This document shows, piece after piece, positions 32,574 to 41,979 of a stretch of 48,082 nt of DNA. Position 1 is the stretch's first letter; every line of letters starts with the position of its first letter. The position numbers and the translations under genes were made by a program. Below the pieces are notes generated by a model. The model ran no database searches and was not told the DNA's origin. It saw only the letters and a program-made list of their open reading frames with translations. The DNA is from Halobacteriales archaeon QS_1_68_20 (lineage in GTDB: Archaea > Halobacteriota > Halobacteria > Halobacteriales > PXRE01). Location of the stretch: positions 19,795 to 67,876 of the forward strand of contig PXRE01000028.1 in NCBI GenBank assembly GCA_003021085.1, given 5' to 3'.

Positions 32574-35108
32574 TTAGCTCCCAACAGCGGCAGTATCCGA
32601 GCCCTCCGATTCCGCCTCCACCGGCCCGTCGTAGGCGTACTGCGCCCACAGCACCAGCAGACTCGGCAGGACGAACACGCTCACGAGGAACGACAGCGAC
32701 AGCGCCAGCACGACGAGCATCCCGAAGCCCCGGAGCTGCGGACTCGGGTGCAACAGTAGCGTGGCGAACGCGCCACCGGAGGTGAGAGCACTCCCGAGCA
32801 ACGCGCCGCCGGTCCCGACGACGGCGGTCGAGAGCGCGTCGACGGGCGCCTTCCCGCCGTCGAGTTCCTGGGCGAAGCGGTCGCTGACGTGGATGTTGTA
32901 GTCGATCCCGAGGCCGACGGCGAGACTAATCAGGAGGGCGGTGACGAAGGTGATCGGCGTGTCGGTGAGGTACATCCCGCCGAGGACGAACCCCAGCACG
33001 AGCGCGATGGGGACGACGGTGAGCGCGCCCAGCAGGGCGCTGCCCTCGGTCACCCGGTAGATGATCGTGAGTACGACGAGGATCACGCCGAGCGCGAGCA
33101 CCATCGTCTTCACGATGCCGTCGGCCAGTTGCCCGAGTTCGGCGTTCTGGATCGTCGCCGGGCCGACCGCGGTCGCGGTCAGCGGCCCGTCGCCCTCGAC
33201 GGCGGCCGCGACGGCACGCATCTCCTCGCCGCGCACGTCGACGTCCAGCCCCTGCTTCACCGGCACGAGCATCCGCACCGAGCGGTACTCGCCGTCGGTC
33301 CGCTCGATCACGGTCGCCGCGCGGTCCGGTGCCGTCTCGAACAAGGCGTCGTACACCCGTTCGAGGTCGCGGTCCGGGACGGTGTCGCCGTCCTCGTCGG
33401 TCTCGCGGACGACGGCCGCGAACTCCTCGTCGGTCGCTGCGACCGACCGGATCACCGAGATGGGCGAGCGAACCGGGACGACGCCGCCCTGCTCGAAGAC
33501 CGCCCGACTCTCCTCGGCGGCCGCGATGCCGTCCTGAAGGTGCTGGAACGTGGCGGGATCGGTCACGTCGCCCTGGACGAGCACCTGGGTGATGCCTCGC
33601 CGGTCGTCGCCCGAACGGTAGTGTTGCTGGACGTACTGGGAGTTTCGGTAGTACTCGGTGTCGGTCGCCTCCCAGGCCATCGGGCCGGGCAGGTCCTCTT
33701 TCCACTCCGCGACCTCGGTGGAGGTCTGGTAGGCCTGCCGGTCGACGTCGGCGTAAGTGACCGCGCCGGCCGCCGCCAGCAGGACCGTGACGAGGACGAC
33801 GGCCGGGGCGGCCTTCCGCGCGAGCACGACGCCGGAGCGCAGGAACGGCCGGAGGACCGCACCTTCGCCGAGCGGCGCCTTCCGGCGGTCGAGGCCGATC
33901 CGTTCCAGCAGGCCGTCGACGCTGATCTTCAGGGCCGGCACCAGCGTGACGAAGACGACGAACGCCGAGACGACGCCCAGCGTGATGCCCACGCCGAGGT
34001 CCCGGACGATGTTCAGGGGGTTCGCCAGGTTGGCGAGGAACCCGACGGCGGCGGTGACGGTGACCAGCAGGAACGCGACGGCGACCGACGTGGTCGAGCG
34101 CCGCATCGGTTCGCGGATGCCTTCGTCGGGGCCGCGCTCCTCCCGGTAGCGCATGAACACGTGCAACCCGTAGTCGATGCTCAGCCCAGTGATCAGCACC
34201 GGGCCGACGATGAGGGTCATCCCGGCGGGAATGCGGAGCCACCCCAGGATGCCGAACATCCAGAGGACCGAGACGAGGACGCCGACGAACCCGACGACCA
34301 CGTCGACGACGTCACGGTAGGCGAACGCCAGCACCGCCAGGATCAACAGCAACGCCGGCGGGAGGATCAGCCAGATGGTGTCCTGGTTGCTCTGCTGGAC
34401 GAACGGTTGCCGGGCGTGCTGGCCCGTAGTGAAGAAGTCGGGGTCGTCGCGCTCGTTGGCGGTCTCGTAGAGGACCCGCTGGACGTCTGCAGGCGTTCCG
34501 CCGGTGGCGTCGTCCCCCGTCGCCTCGAAGGCGAACTCCATGCGCATGCTCTCGGCGGTGGCGGTACCGGGTTCGTAATCGCTCGGCAGGAGGTCCAGGG
34601 CCTCCGAATCCGCGGTCAGCGTCTCGGAGACGAGGGCACGGACCTCCGACTCGTTCAGGGACGCCAGCGCGTCGACCTGGGCCGCCAGGTCGGCGTCCGG
34701 ATCACCGGCCGCGCGTCTGGCGACCAGGTTCGGCACGCCGCGGACCCCGTCCGCGCCCGCGAGTGCGTCCGCGGCAGTCGGATCGTCGAGCACCGACTGC
34801 TGGTACCGTAGCGCCGCCAGCAACGCGTCCTTCGAGAGGACGTTGCCGCCCTCGTCTCTGACGTACACTGCCGAGGTGACCGTCGACGACGCGTCGTCGT
34901 CCTCGCCGTAGTGCTCGGCGACGTAGTCGGCCTTCTGGGCGACCGTCGTGTCCCCGAAGGCGTCGCTGTCCCCCTCGACGTCGCTCTCCAGTTGCAACTG
35001 GCCGATACCGCTGACGACGCCGGCCGTCAGCAACAGCATCACGACGAGGACGATGCGGTTGTGCCTGGTGACGAAACCGACGAACGCACCGATAGGATCC
35101 CGTGACAT
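32574..35108 (-). CDS. RND superfamily (MMPL-type) exporter
   Basis: The 844-residue protein is a typical archaeal MMPL/RND permease with two halves, each one membrane helix, a large extracytoplasmic loop and five to six helices. The sterol-sensing-like core of half 1 includes AGMTLIVGPVLITGLSIDYG with Asp, and half 2 contains FVTALLISLAVGLGIDYNIH with the equivalent Asp-Tyr. Those residues carry the proton relay. Bacterial relatives export lipids or hydrophobic compounds. The start at 35108 removes an improbable leader. An HTH regulator lies upstream in the same direction, 187 bases before the start, and may control it. Confidence 0.93.
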   Translation of the reverse strand: MSRDPIGAFVGFVTRHNRIVLVVMLLLTAGVVSGIGQLQLESDVEGDSDAFGDTTVAQKADYVAEHYGEDDDASSTVTSAVYVRDEGGNVLSKDALLAALRYQQSVLDDPTAADALAGADGVRGVPNLVARRAAGDPDADLAAQVDALASLNESEVRALVSETLTADSEALDLLPSDYEPGTATAESMRMEFAFEATGDDATGGTPADVQRVLYETANERDDPDFFTTGQHARQPFVQQSNQDTIWLILPPALLLILAVLAFAYRDVVDVVVGFVGVLVSVLWMFGILGWLRIPAGMTLIVGPVLITGLSIDYGLHVFMRYREERGPDEGIREPMRRSTTSVAVAFLLVTVTAAVGFLANLANPLNIVRDLGVGITLGVVSAFVVFVTLVPALKISVDGLLERIGLDRRKAPLGEGAVLRPFLRSGVVLARKAAPAVVLVTVLLAAAGAVTYADVDRQAYQTSTEVAEWKEDLPGPMAWEATDTEYYRNSQYVQQHYRSGDDRRGITQVLVQGDVTDPATFQHLQDGIAAAEESRAVFEQGGVVPVRSPISVIRSVAATDEEFAAVVRETDEDGDTVPDRDLERVYDALFETAPDRAATVIERTDGEYRSVRMLVPVKQGLDVDVRGEEMRAVAAAVEGDGPLTATAVGPATIQNAELGQLADGIVKTMVLALGVILVVLTIIYRVTEGSALLGALTVVPIALVLGFVLGGMYLTDTPITFVTALLISLAVGLGIDYNIHVSDRFAQELDGGKAPVDALSTAVVGTGGALLGSALTSGGAFATLLLHPSPQLRGFGMLVVLALSLSFLVSVFVLPSLLVLWAQYAYDGPVEAESEGSDTAAVGS

Positions 35109-35295
35109 GCTCTGTCCGCTCGCTCGTTCCCCGAATCGTCGGGGCGGAGACATATCTACCTTTACGTTTCCGGCGAGGATCGACGGAAACTACCAGGAGA
35201 ACGCGGATGCCGGTGGGAGCGGCGACTAGCGAGGAGACGACCACGGGGGAGCGGCAGTTACGCGCCGTGCGGGGAAGACAGAGCGAGTGGCGGAA

Positions 35296-35583
35296 TCAGT
35301 CCGAACAGCAGGGTTCCTCGCCGCCGTCGGTCTCGGCGCCGTGGGGGGACGGGACCTCCGTCACCTCGTAGAGGTTCTGGCGGGCGTCGGCGAAGTAGAT
35401 GTCCTCGTCGACGACGCCGATCTCCTCCAGGCGTTCGAGGGCGTACCGGACCGTCCTGGCCGAGAGCATCGACTCCTCGATGATCTCCTTCTGGGTGAGC
35501 GAACCCTTGTACTCGAGCACCTTCAGGACGAGCTTGGCACTCGGGGGCAGGTCTTCGAGTTCCTCGCGCGTTGCTTGACTCAT
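35296..35583 (-). CDS. MarR/TrmB-like winged-helix regulator with C-terminal cysteines
   Basis: The 95-residue protein has a clear winged helix: PPSAKLVLKVLEYKGSLTQK, EIIEESMLSARTVRYALERL (recognition helix) and EEIGVVDEDIYFADARQNLY (wing). It ends in an acidic tail with EEPCCSD, a vicinal Cys pair that could sense thiol or metal state. It precedes the RND exporter in the same direction and probably controls it. A GTTTTATGCC element on its strand near 35615-35624 is a fair TATA box. Confidence 0.82.
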   Translation of the reverse strand: MSQATREELEDLPPSAKLVLKVLEYKGSLTQKEIIEESMLSARTVRYALERLEEIGVVDEDIYFADARQNLYEVTEVPSPHGAETDGGEEPCCSD

Positions 35584-36045
35584 CGTTGCGAATCGAAATA
35601 CCTGCGGAGGCATAAAACTTGATGGCCGTCCGTTCCGGTGCCCGACCCTCCCGACTCGATTAGAACCCGATCCGCCTCTCCGTCCGGCGATCAGGGACAC
35701 CCGGCCCGATTGCCGGACACCTACGGGCCGACGTCGTCGCGCTCAGTGACCACCACTTCGACCAGCACGGGGAACCAGCCGCGACCAGGAGCGTCGCCGA
35801 CCCAGGCCGTGGAGGTGCTGGCCGTTGACGAGGGTACGAGCTGGCGCGCGCGAACGGTCGTCGGTCGCGCCCCAGGGCCCGGGACCGTGGACGACCGGGT
35901 TTTGGCATCGAGATGTCACGTTCGAAAACCCCGGTCGCCCACCCACAAGACGACATATATAATTTAAACAAAATCGCGTCCATATATATGATAAGATCAA
36001 AGATTACACGTAGCGCAGAAGTACGAGACCGAGACGTACCTGAGC
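35584..36045. other. Gene-free spacer with AT-rich island
   Basis: No confident gene is visible over 460 bases. The stretch 35953-36008 is unusually AT-rich (CATATATAATTTAAACAAAA, then CCATATATATGATAAG) and looks like promoter or junction DNA just before the fragment at 36046. A short plus-strand frame ADVVALSDHHFDQHGEPAA near 35730 may be a gene relic. Confidence 0.5.
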
Positions 36046-36369
36046 GTGCAGCCGACGCCGTACCTGTACGCGACCTTCTACGCGATGTTCGACCTCGGCT
36101 TCGGCGCGGCGGACCTCGACTGCGTCGCCAGCGAACACTTCGACGACCACCCCTACGCCACGAAACTGGCGTATCGACCCGTCGAGGAGTCCGTCGAGTC
36201 CTTCGACTCGCTGGAACTGTTCTGCCGGCAGGGCCCCGACGGCCTCGCGGTGGAGGTAGATGCCGGCGACGCGGACCCGGCGGACCGACTCGAAACCGTC
36301 GTCACCACCGCCGACCGACGGGAGATCTGCGAGCAGTTCCGGGAGCTTCTGGCTGCCGTCAGTCCGTAG
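36046..36369 (+). pseudogene. 5'-truncated fragment, possibly of a Spo0M-like protein
   Basis: The frame is open from just after a TAA at 35992 and reads KYETETYLSVQPTPYLYATF, GAADLDCVASEHFDDHPYAT, KLAYRPVEESVESFDSLELF and a charged end. The late segment resembles the C-terminal beta domain of Spo0M/arrestin-like proteins, in which a DELEV-type strand is followed by a VEVD strand. There is no ATG near the start of the homologous part; a GTG at 36046 lies inside it. Hence this is probably the tail of a gene whose 5' half has been lost at the AT-rich junction. The family call is tentative. Confidence 0.4.
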
Positions 36370-36487
36370 CGGTCCGGGGAGCCATTGACCGTCCTCGCTA
36401 CGGCGTTCGGCAGGACACGGTGGACACCGTCATCGGGACCGGAGTCGAGAAGTCACGACGAGACTGGCGAGGAGCGGTCCCCGAACC

Positions 36488-37886
36488 TCAGGCGTTCGCC
36501 GGGAGTCCCAGCGTCTCCTCGTCGGAGCCGGCGATAGCCGGCAGGGTCCGGAGGTCGGAGACGACCAGGAAGTAGGCACCCAGCAGGAAGAACGTGGCCC
36601 CGAACCCGGTGAAGACGGCCTCGACGCCGACGAATTCGGCCAGGAACCCGCCGAACAGCGAGCCGACGGGCAACGTCGCGCTACTGACGCTCGACGCGAC
36701 CGAGGAGACGCGGCCCAGGTATCCTCTTCGACGGCCGACTGGAGGAGCGAGAAGAACATCACGTTGAACGCCCCGACGGGGACGACCGCGATGAACAGCA
36801 ACGCAGCGGTCAGTGCGAATCCCGGGACCGCCAGCGCCAGGAGGATGGCGACGCCGGAGAAACCGAAGCTGGCGATGCTCGCTTTCCCGAACGGCTTCTC
36901 CTCGATCATGGTGGCGCCGATAGACCCCAGGAGGGACCCGCCGGCGAACGCGGCCATCAGGACGCCGTAGGCGTCGGCCTCGCCGAACAGGTCGGCGAAG
37001 ACCGGCAGGACCGCGAACATCGCTCCCAGCGAGACGTTGGCGAACATGGCCCCCAGGAGCAGGAACACGAGGACCGAACCTGCGACGTAGCTGAACCCGT
37101 CGCGGAGTTCGTCGAGGTACTGGTCCACGTGGTCCCGGAGGCCGCTCGGTTCGTCGTCCTGGGCGTCGGCCCCGGCGGGTTCGTCCGGGGCGTCGCCAGG
37201 TTCGGCGTCGGGGGAGTCGGCCGGACCGTCGTCCGGGACGGCTCCCGTGGAATCGTCTTCGGCGTCGCCGGGAGCGGTCTCGTCCGGACTGTCCCCGGCG
37301 TCGCCACCCTGCGCGGACGACGCCACGGTGATCCCCATGAACAGAACCGCGGCGACGGCGAACGTCGCCGAGTTGACGAGGAACAACGAGACGGCACCGA
37401 CCACCGCGATGAGGAGACCGCTCGCGGCGTTGAACACGACGTTCGCGGACTGGAACGCGACGGAGAACAGCGAGTTCGCCCGGACGAGTTGCTCGTCGTC
37501 GACGATCTGAGGGAGGGCGGCGTTCTGTGCCGGGTACATGACTGGTTGATGAACGCCAGCGTCGGCAACAGCGTCAGCAACAGCCAGACCGGTTCCGGAT
37601 CGACGAGCGTCGCCGCCGGGACGGAGATGACGAAGAGCGCCTGGACGACCTGCGTCCGCACCAGCACGCTCCGGAGGCTCCAGCGGTCGACCAGCGGGCC
37701 GACGAGAAACTGGAAGGCCCTCGGCAACTGCAGGAGAACCCCGGCGACGCCCGTGTAGACCGCAGAGCCCGTCCACTCGTAGACGAGCCACATCGCGGCG
37801 ATGGTGTACAGGCTATCGCCAGCGTTGCTGATCAGACGGCCCGAGAACAGGCGGGCGAACGTAGTGTTCGAGAGCAGATCACGCAT
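36488..37886 (-). pseudogene. MFS transporter (EntS/MFS_3-like), frame broken twice
   Basis: Three frames together give one 12-helix transporter: MRDLLSNTTFARLFSGRLIS, FQFLVGPLVDRWSLRSVLVR, TLAFIN, then after a missing base at about 37540 MYPAQNAALPQIVDDEQLVR and the second half to AFNVMFFSLLQSAVEED, and after another at about 36720 LGRVSSVASSVSSATLPVGS to the stop at 36488. The family exports small molecules such as siderophores. Between helices 6 and 7 lies an insert of about 60 residues rich in Asp, Pro and Gly. Both breaks need only one added base. As written the gene cannot make a full protein. Confidence 0.87.
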
Positions 37887-38111
37887 CTGTTAGACCCTTC
37901 TAAGGAGGGGATACAAGTCACCCGTGAAAAAATTCCCTTTCCAATTCGATTATAATTTACCTCGTCTGTCGTTCGGAGAGAGCGGGCGTCCGTCGAGGGA
38001 CCCCCGCCGGCGGGGTGCCGACGCCGAAACGAGCGAACCCGGGACGTAGGAGCACCGTGGGGCCGGCCGCCAAGCGAACTCCTTTTGTCGCCCGGTGTCG
38101 GACGTGAGGAC

Positions 38112-38414
38112 ATGGCCACCAACGTGTTCGACGTCCCGGACGACCACTTCCGGTCCGTCACGGTGACGACGCTGACGGCGCTGTCGGGGATCGCGGCGGC
38201 GCTGGTGTCCTCGGCCGTGGTGAGCGATCCCACGTCCAACACCGGCGTCTACGTCATGCTGGCCTTCGTCTTCCTGCAGTTCCCGCTGTACCACGTGCTC
38301 GGCATAGACATCGGGGACTTCTCGACGAAGGACCACCTGTACGTCGTCTTCATGACGTTCTCGATGTGGTTCGTCGTCTGGACGATCCTCCTCACGAGCA
38401 GCGTGAGTCTATAA
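38112..38414 (+). CDS. EMC6-like small membrane protein
   Basis: The 100-residue protein has three hydrophobic segments: SVTVTTLTALSGIAAALVSS, GVYVMLAFVFLQFPLYHVLG and YVVFMTFSMWFVVWTILLTS, with a charged DIGDFSTKDH loop. The size, topology and the position next to the ABCE1 gene match haloarchaeal proteins related to EMC6 of the ER membrane protein insertase complex. It may assist membrane protein insertion; that is inferred from the eukaryotic complex. Its TAA shares one base with the ATG of the Rli1 gene, so translation is coupled. Confidence 0.68.
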   Translation: MATNVFDVPDDHFRSVTVTTLTALSGIAAALVSSAVVSDPTSNTGVYVMLAFVFLQFPLYHVLGIDIGDFSTKDHLYVVFMTFSMWFVVWTILLTSSVSL

Positions 38415-40258
38415 TGGCCGACGACAGCATCGCGGTCGTCCACCTCGACCGGTGCCAGCCCGACCGGTGCAACTACGAGTGCAAGAACTACTGCCCCCCC
38501 AACCGGACGGGTAAAGAGTGCATCACGCTCCGGGGCGAGGACGCCGAGCAGGGCGACCCCGACCAGGTTCGCATCAGCGAGGAGATCTGTCTGGGAGAGA
38601 CCTGCGGCATCTGCGTCGAGAAGTGCCCGTTCGACGCCATCTCGATCATCAACCTGCCCCAGGAACTGGAGGAAGACCCCACCCACCGCTACGGCGAGAA
38701 CGCCTTCGCGCTGTACGGCCTGCCCGTCCCCGGCGACGGGAAGGTGACCGGCATCCTCGGTCCGAACGGCATCGGGAAGACGACGGCCGTCCGGATCCTC
38801 GCGGGCGAGATGACGCCGAACCTCGGCCGGCACGGCGACCCGCCGGGGTGGGACGCCGTGCAGGAGGCCTACCGCGGGACCGAACTCCAGGACTACGTGG
38901 CGGCGGTCCGCGAGGACGCCATCACGGTCGCGCGCAAGCCACAGTACGTCGACCACATCCCCGACCAGTTCGAGGGCAACACCCGCGACCTGCTCGAATC
39001 CGCAGACGAGCGCGGCGCGCTGGACGAACTGGTCGAACGGCTCTCGCTGTCGCCGGTGCTGGACCAGGCCATCGGCGACCTCTCCGGGGGCGAACTCCAG
39101 CGGACCGCCATCGCGGCGACGCTGGCGCGGGAAGCGGACTTCTACTTCCTCGACGAGATCACGCCGTACCTCGACATCGGCCAGCGCGTGCGGGCCGCCC
39201 GGTTGATCCAGGAACTCGCGGAGACCGAGGACCGCTCGATGCTGGTCGTCGAGCACGACCTGGCCGTGCTGGACCTGCTGGCGGACTCCCTGCACGTCGG
39301 CTACGGCGAACCCGGCACGTTCGGCGTCATCACCGACCCCAAGTCCGTCAAGAGCGGGATCAACGAGTACCTCTCGGGCTACCTGGAGAACGAGAACATG
39401 CGGGTCCGGCCCGAACCCATCGAGTTCGAGGAACACGCGCCGCGTCCGGCCGTCGACCACGACGTGCTGCTGGAGTACCCCGCGATGACGAAGTCCTTCG
39501 GCGAGGGCGAGTTCGACCTCGAGGTCGATGCCGGGGAGTTCCGCCGCGACGAGGTGCTGGGCATCGTCGGCCCGAACGGCATCGGGAAGTCGACGTTCGC
39601 CAAGTTGCTGGCGGGCCGCATCGAACCCACGACGGTGGGCGAGGGCGGCGGCGGCCCCGGCGGCGAGTTCGAACTCGACGTGAACATCTCCTACAAACCC
39701 CAGTACGTCGAGGCCGACCAGCCGATGCGGGTCGACGCCTTCCTCTCGTCGATCACCGACGACTTCGGCACCTCCTACTGGAACACCGAGATCGCACAGC
39801 CGCTGCAACTGGAGCGGATCATGGAACAGCAGCTCACCGACCTGTCGGGCGGCGAGCGCCAGCGGGTCGCCATCGCGGCCTGTCTCTCCCGGGAGGCCGA
39901 CATGTACCTGCTGGACGAACCCTCCGCGCACCTCGACGTCGAACAGCGGGTCCGCGCCACCCGCGCCATCCGCCGGTACGCCGAGCGCAACGACACTACG
40001 GTGGTCGTCATCGACCACGACATCTACATGATCGACCTGCTGAGCGACCGACTGCTGGTGTTCGACGGCGAACCCGCCGTGGAGGGCCACGCCAGCCAGC
40101 CCCAGGACATGCGCTCGGGGATGAACGACTTCCTGGCGAACCTGGACGTCACCTTCCGCCGGGACGAACGCACCGGCCGCCCGCGGATCAACAAGCCCGG
40201 TAGCCAGAAGGACAAACAGCAGAAGCGCGAAGGCGAGTACTACTACGCGCCGGAGTAG
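38414..40258 (+). CDS. rli1: Ribosome recycling ATPase ABCE1/Rli1
   Basis: The 614-residue protein starts with two 4Fe-4S cluster motifs (CQPDRCNYECKNYC, later CLGETCGICVEKCPFDAI) and then two ABC ATPase domains. Domain 1 has VTGILGPNGIGKTTAVRILA, signature DLSGGELQRTAIAA and Walker B FYFLDEITPYLDI; domain 2 has VLGIVGPNGIGKSTFAKLLA, DLSGGERQRVAIAA and MYLLDEPSAHLDV. ABCE1 splits 70S/80S ribosomes after termination and is essential in Archaea and Eukarya. All key residues are intact. It follows the EMC6-like gene with a one-base overlap. Confidence 0.97.
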   Translation: MADDSIAVVHLDRCQPDRCNYECKNYCPPNRTGKECITLRGEDAEQGDPDQVRISEEICLGETCGICVEKCPFDAISIINLPQELEEDPTHRYGENAFALYGLPVPGDGKVTGILGPNGIGKTTAVRILAGEMTPNLGRHGDPPGWDAVQEAYRGTELQDYVAAVREDAITVARKPQYVDHIPDQFEGNTRDLLESADERGALDELVERLSLSPVLDQAIGDLSGGELQRTAIAATLAREADFYFLDEITPYLDIGQRVRAARLIQELAETEDRSMLVVEHDLAVLDLLADSLHVGYGEPGTFGVITDPKSVKSGINEYLSGYLENENMRVRPEPIEFEEHAPRPAVDHDVLLEYPAMTKSFGEGEFDLEVDAGEFRRDEVLGIVGPNGIGKSTFAKLLAGRIEPTTVGEGGGGPGGEFELDVNISYKPQYVEADQPMRVDAFLSSITDDFGTSYWNTEIAQPLQLERIMEQQLTDLSGGERQRVAIAACLSREADMYLLDEPSAHLDVEQRVRATRAIRRYAERNDTTVVVIDHDIYMIDLLSDRLLVFDGEPAVEGHASQPQDMRSGMNDFLANLDVTFRRDERTGRPRINKPGSQKDKQQKREGEYYYAPE

Positions 40259-40319
40259 ACCCGGAGCGAGAGGCCCTTATTAGTCTCTCGAGAGTATATA
40301 AGTGTCGTAGCGGTCGAAC

Positions 40320-40694
40320 TCACTCCGCGATAGCCGACTCGATCGTTTCCAGAAACGCCTCGACGCCCGGTTCGTACTCCTCCGGCGTCTTCCGGAATCC
40401 CTGGTACCCGTAGTCCGCCTTCTCGTGTTCCTCTTTCAGTTGACTGAACAGACTTCCGTGGGCCGTCGTCACGGTCTCGTAGTTCGCCACGACGAACTCG
40501 CCGAACGCCGAAACCGCGGCGGCGTGGGTGTTCGGCATCTCCCCGGTTTCGTCCAGCACGGCAGCGACGGCGGCGTGGTAACAGGCGTAGTACAGACGGT
40601 TGATAGCACCCGCGTCGGACCCCTCGCGGACGAGCGTTCTGGCGTCTTCCAGCGCCTCGCGGGCCTTTTCGAGTTCGTACTCGACGGTCGTCAT
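40320..40694 (-). CDS. HEPN-domain toxin of a HEPN/MNT system
   Basis: The 124-residue helical protein belongs to the HEPN group: the motif R33 LYYACY H40 in AINRLYYACYHAAVAAVLDE is the RNase R-x(4-6)-H. The family (UPF0332 type) forms toxin-antitoxin pairs with the neighbouring MNT nucleotidyltransferase. The start overlaps the stop of the MNT gene by four bases (ATGA), giving tight coupling. HEPN toxins cut tRNA or mRNA until the MNT partner modifies or binds them. The tyrosine that is usually modified two positions after the histidine is not in place here (HAA follows), which is a point to test. Confidence 0.87.
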   Translation of the reverse strand: MTTVEYELEKAREALEDARTLVREGSDAGAINRLYYACYHAAVAAVLDETGEMPNTHAAAVSAFGEFVVANYETVTTAHGSLFSQLKEEHEKADYGYQGFRKTPEEYEPGVEAFLETIESAIAE

Positions 40695-41008
40695 AGTGCG
40701 ACGCCCTCGCGGGCCACCGTTTCGAACAGGGGTGACGATCGGTCGGCGTACTCGCGCTGGGAAACGACGTGCGGCGTCACGGCGACGCCGTGTTCCATCG
40801 TCACCTCGAACGCGATTTCGTGTACCTGTTCCCGACTGACGCTTCCACCGGACGCAACCGTCACGAGGACGTCCACGTCCGAATCCCGTCCACGAGTTTC
40901 GCCCCGGGCGACACTCCCGAAGAGGAACACGTGCTCGACGCCCTCTGGAAAGGCGCGCTTCAGACGCGCCGCGAACTCCCGACCGGCCTCCTCGTGGGCA
41001 GAGTGCAT
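40691..41008 (-). CDS. MNT nucleotidyltransferase antitoxin of a HEPN/MNT system
   Basis: The 105-residue protein shows the minimal nucleotidyltransferase motif GSVARGETRGRDSDVDVLV: GS at residues 31-32 and D44-x-D46 for the metals. A third acidic residue is expected later. MNT antitoxins transfer AMP onto the HEPN toxin and silence it. The ATG at 41008 is chosen because upstream codons lack the conserved start. The gene order MNT first, HEPN second with a four-base overlap is the standard arrangement. Confidence 0.88.
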   Translation of the reverse strand: MHSAHEEAGREFAARLKRAFPEGVEHVFLFGSVARGETRGRDSDVDVLVTVASGGSVSREQVHEIAFEVTMEHGVAVTPHVVSQREYADRSSPLFETVAREGVAL

Positions 41009-41097
41009 CCTCTGTCGCTGATGATACGAGAGGCAGGGACTTAAACGTCGATGCGACCGTCCCACCGGCACCGTCGAAGTCGCTCCACAGCCACCGC

Positions 41098-41979
41098 TCA
41101 CCCGGACTCGGCCTCGTTCGCCGTCCGCCGGATCAGGTCCGCGAGTCGGTCGTAGAAGCCGGGTTCGTACTTCGTCGCCGCGTCGACGGTCGGCCGGGCG
41201 TTCGTCTCGCTGACGACCGCCCGGTCCGCGGAGACGAGCAGGTCCACGCCCAGGTACGGGATCCCGAGTTCGTCGGCGACCCGCTCGGCGAGTTCTCGGA
41301 GGTCCGCGTCGAGTTCGACGCCGCTGGCCTCGGCGCCGCGGTGGACGTTGTGCTTCCAGCGGCCCGCCGACAGCGCCTCCTCGGGCAGTCTGCGCTCGAC
41401 CGCACCGGCGTACTCGCCGTCGAGCACCATCGCCCGGTAGTCGGTGGCGCCGGGGACGTACTCCTGGAGGAGGAAGGACTTGTCGCCGGTCGCGCGGTAG
41501 TCGTGGACCAGGTCGAGGTAGTCGACGACGCCCAAAAAGGAGTCCAGATCGTCGACCCTGGCGACGCCGACCCCCCGCGTGGTCGAGGTCGGCTTGACGA
41601 CCACCGGTGGGTCGAACCGGTCGAAGACCGCCACGAGTTCCTCGTCGTCCACCGGGTTCGAGACCAGCACGGTCTCGGGGACGGGCAGGCCGGCGCGGTC
41701 AAGGCGGGCCAGCACCTCCGCCTTGTTCCGGGAGGTGAGCACGGCCTCGCGGTCGTTGACCCACGGGATGGAGACGAGCGCGTCGGCGGCCCCGCCCTCG
41801 ATCTCGCGGGGCGGGTACACGAGGCCGACGTCGAACTCGTCGGGGTCCCGGCGCGGGTCCGTCAGCGGGAGCGAGCGTTCGCGGGTCCGGAGGTGCCGGA
41901 CCTGGACGTCGCGCTCGGCCAGCGGGTCGCGGATGCGCTCGTACGTCTCCGCGCGCGTTGCGACCGCCAGGGTGAGCAT
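41098..41979 (-). CDS. RimK-like ATP-grasp ligase
   Basis: The 293-residue protein has the ATP-grasp layout: an N-terminal flavodoxin-like part (MLTLAVATRAETYERIRDPL), the nucleotide loop VVVKPTSTTRGVGVARVDDL, a lysine and the strand FLLQEYVPGATDYRAMVLDG, and the metal site LGVDLLVSADRAVVSETNAR. The last ends NARPT, as in RimK enzymes that join glutamate or another amino acid to a protein or cofactor. The acceptor is unknown. The start at 41979 is favoured because the longer frame has no support. Next to it lies the HEPN/MNT pair; no functional link is evident. Confidence 0.87.
   Translation of the reverse strand: MLTLAVATRAETYERIRDPLAERDVQVRHLRTRERSLPLTDPRRDPDEFDVGLVYPPREIEGGAADALVSIPWVNDREAVLTSRNKAEVLARLDRAGLPVPETVLVSNPVDDEELVAVFDRFDPPVVVKPTSTTRGVGVARVDDLDSFLGVVDYLDLVHDYRATGDKSFLLQEYVPGATDYRAMVLDGEYAGAVERRLPEEALSAGRWKHNVHRGAEASGVELDADLRELAERVADELGIPYLGVDLLVSADRAVVSETNARPTVDAATKYEPGFYDRLADLIRRTANEAESG

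Noticed and set aside
32110..32580. A protein gene in the spacer before the RND exporter
   Set aside because: Open frames are short or Arg-rich, and the region matches the repeat at 42 kb rather than a protein family.
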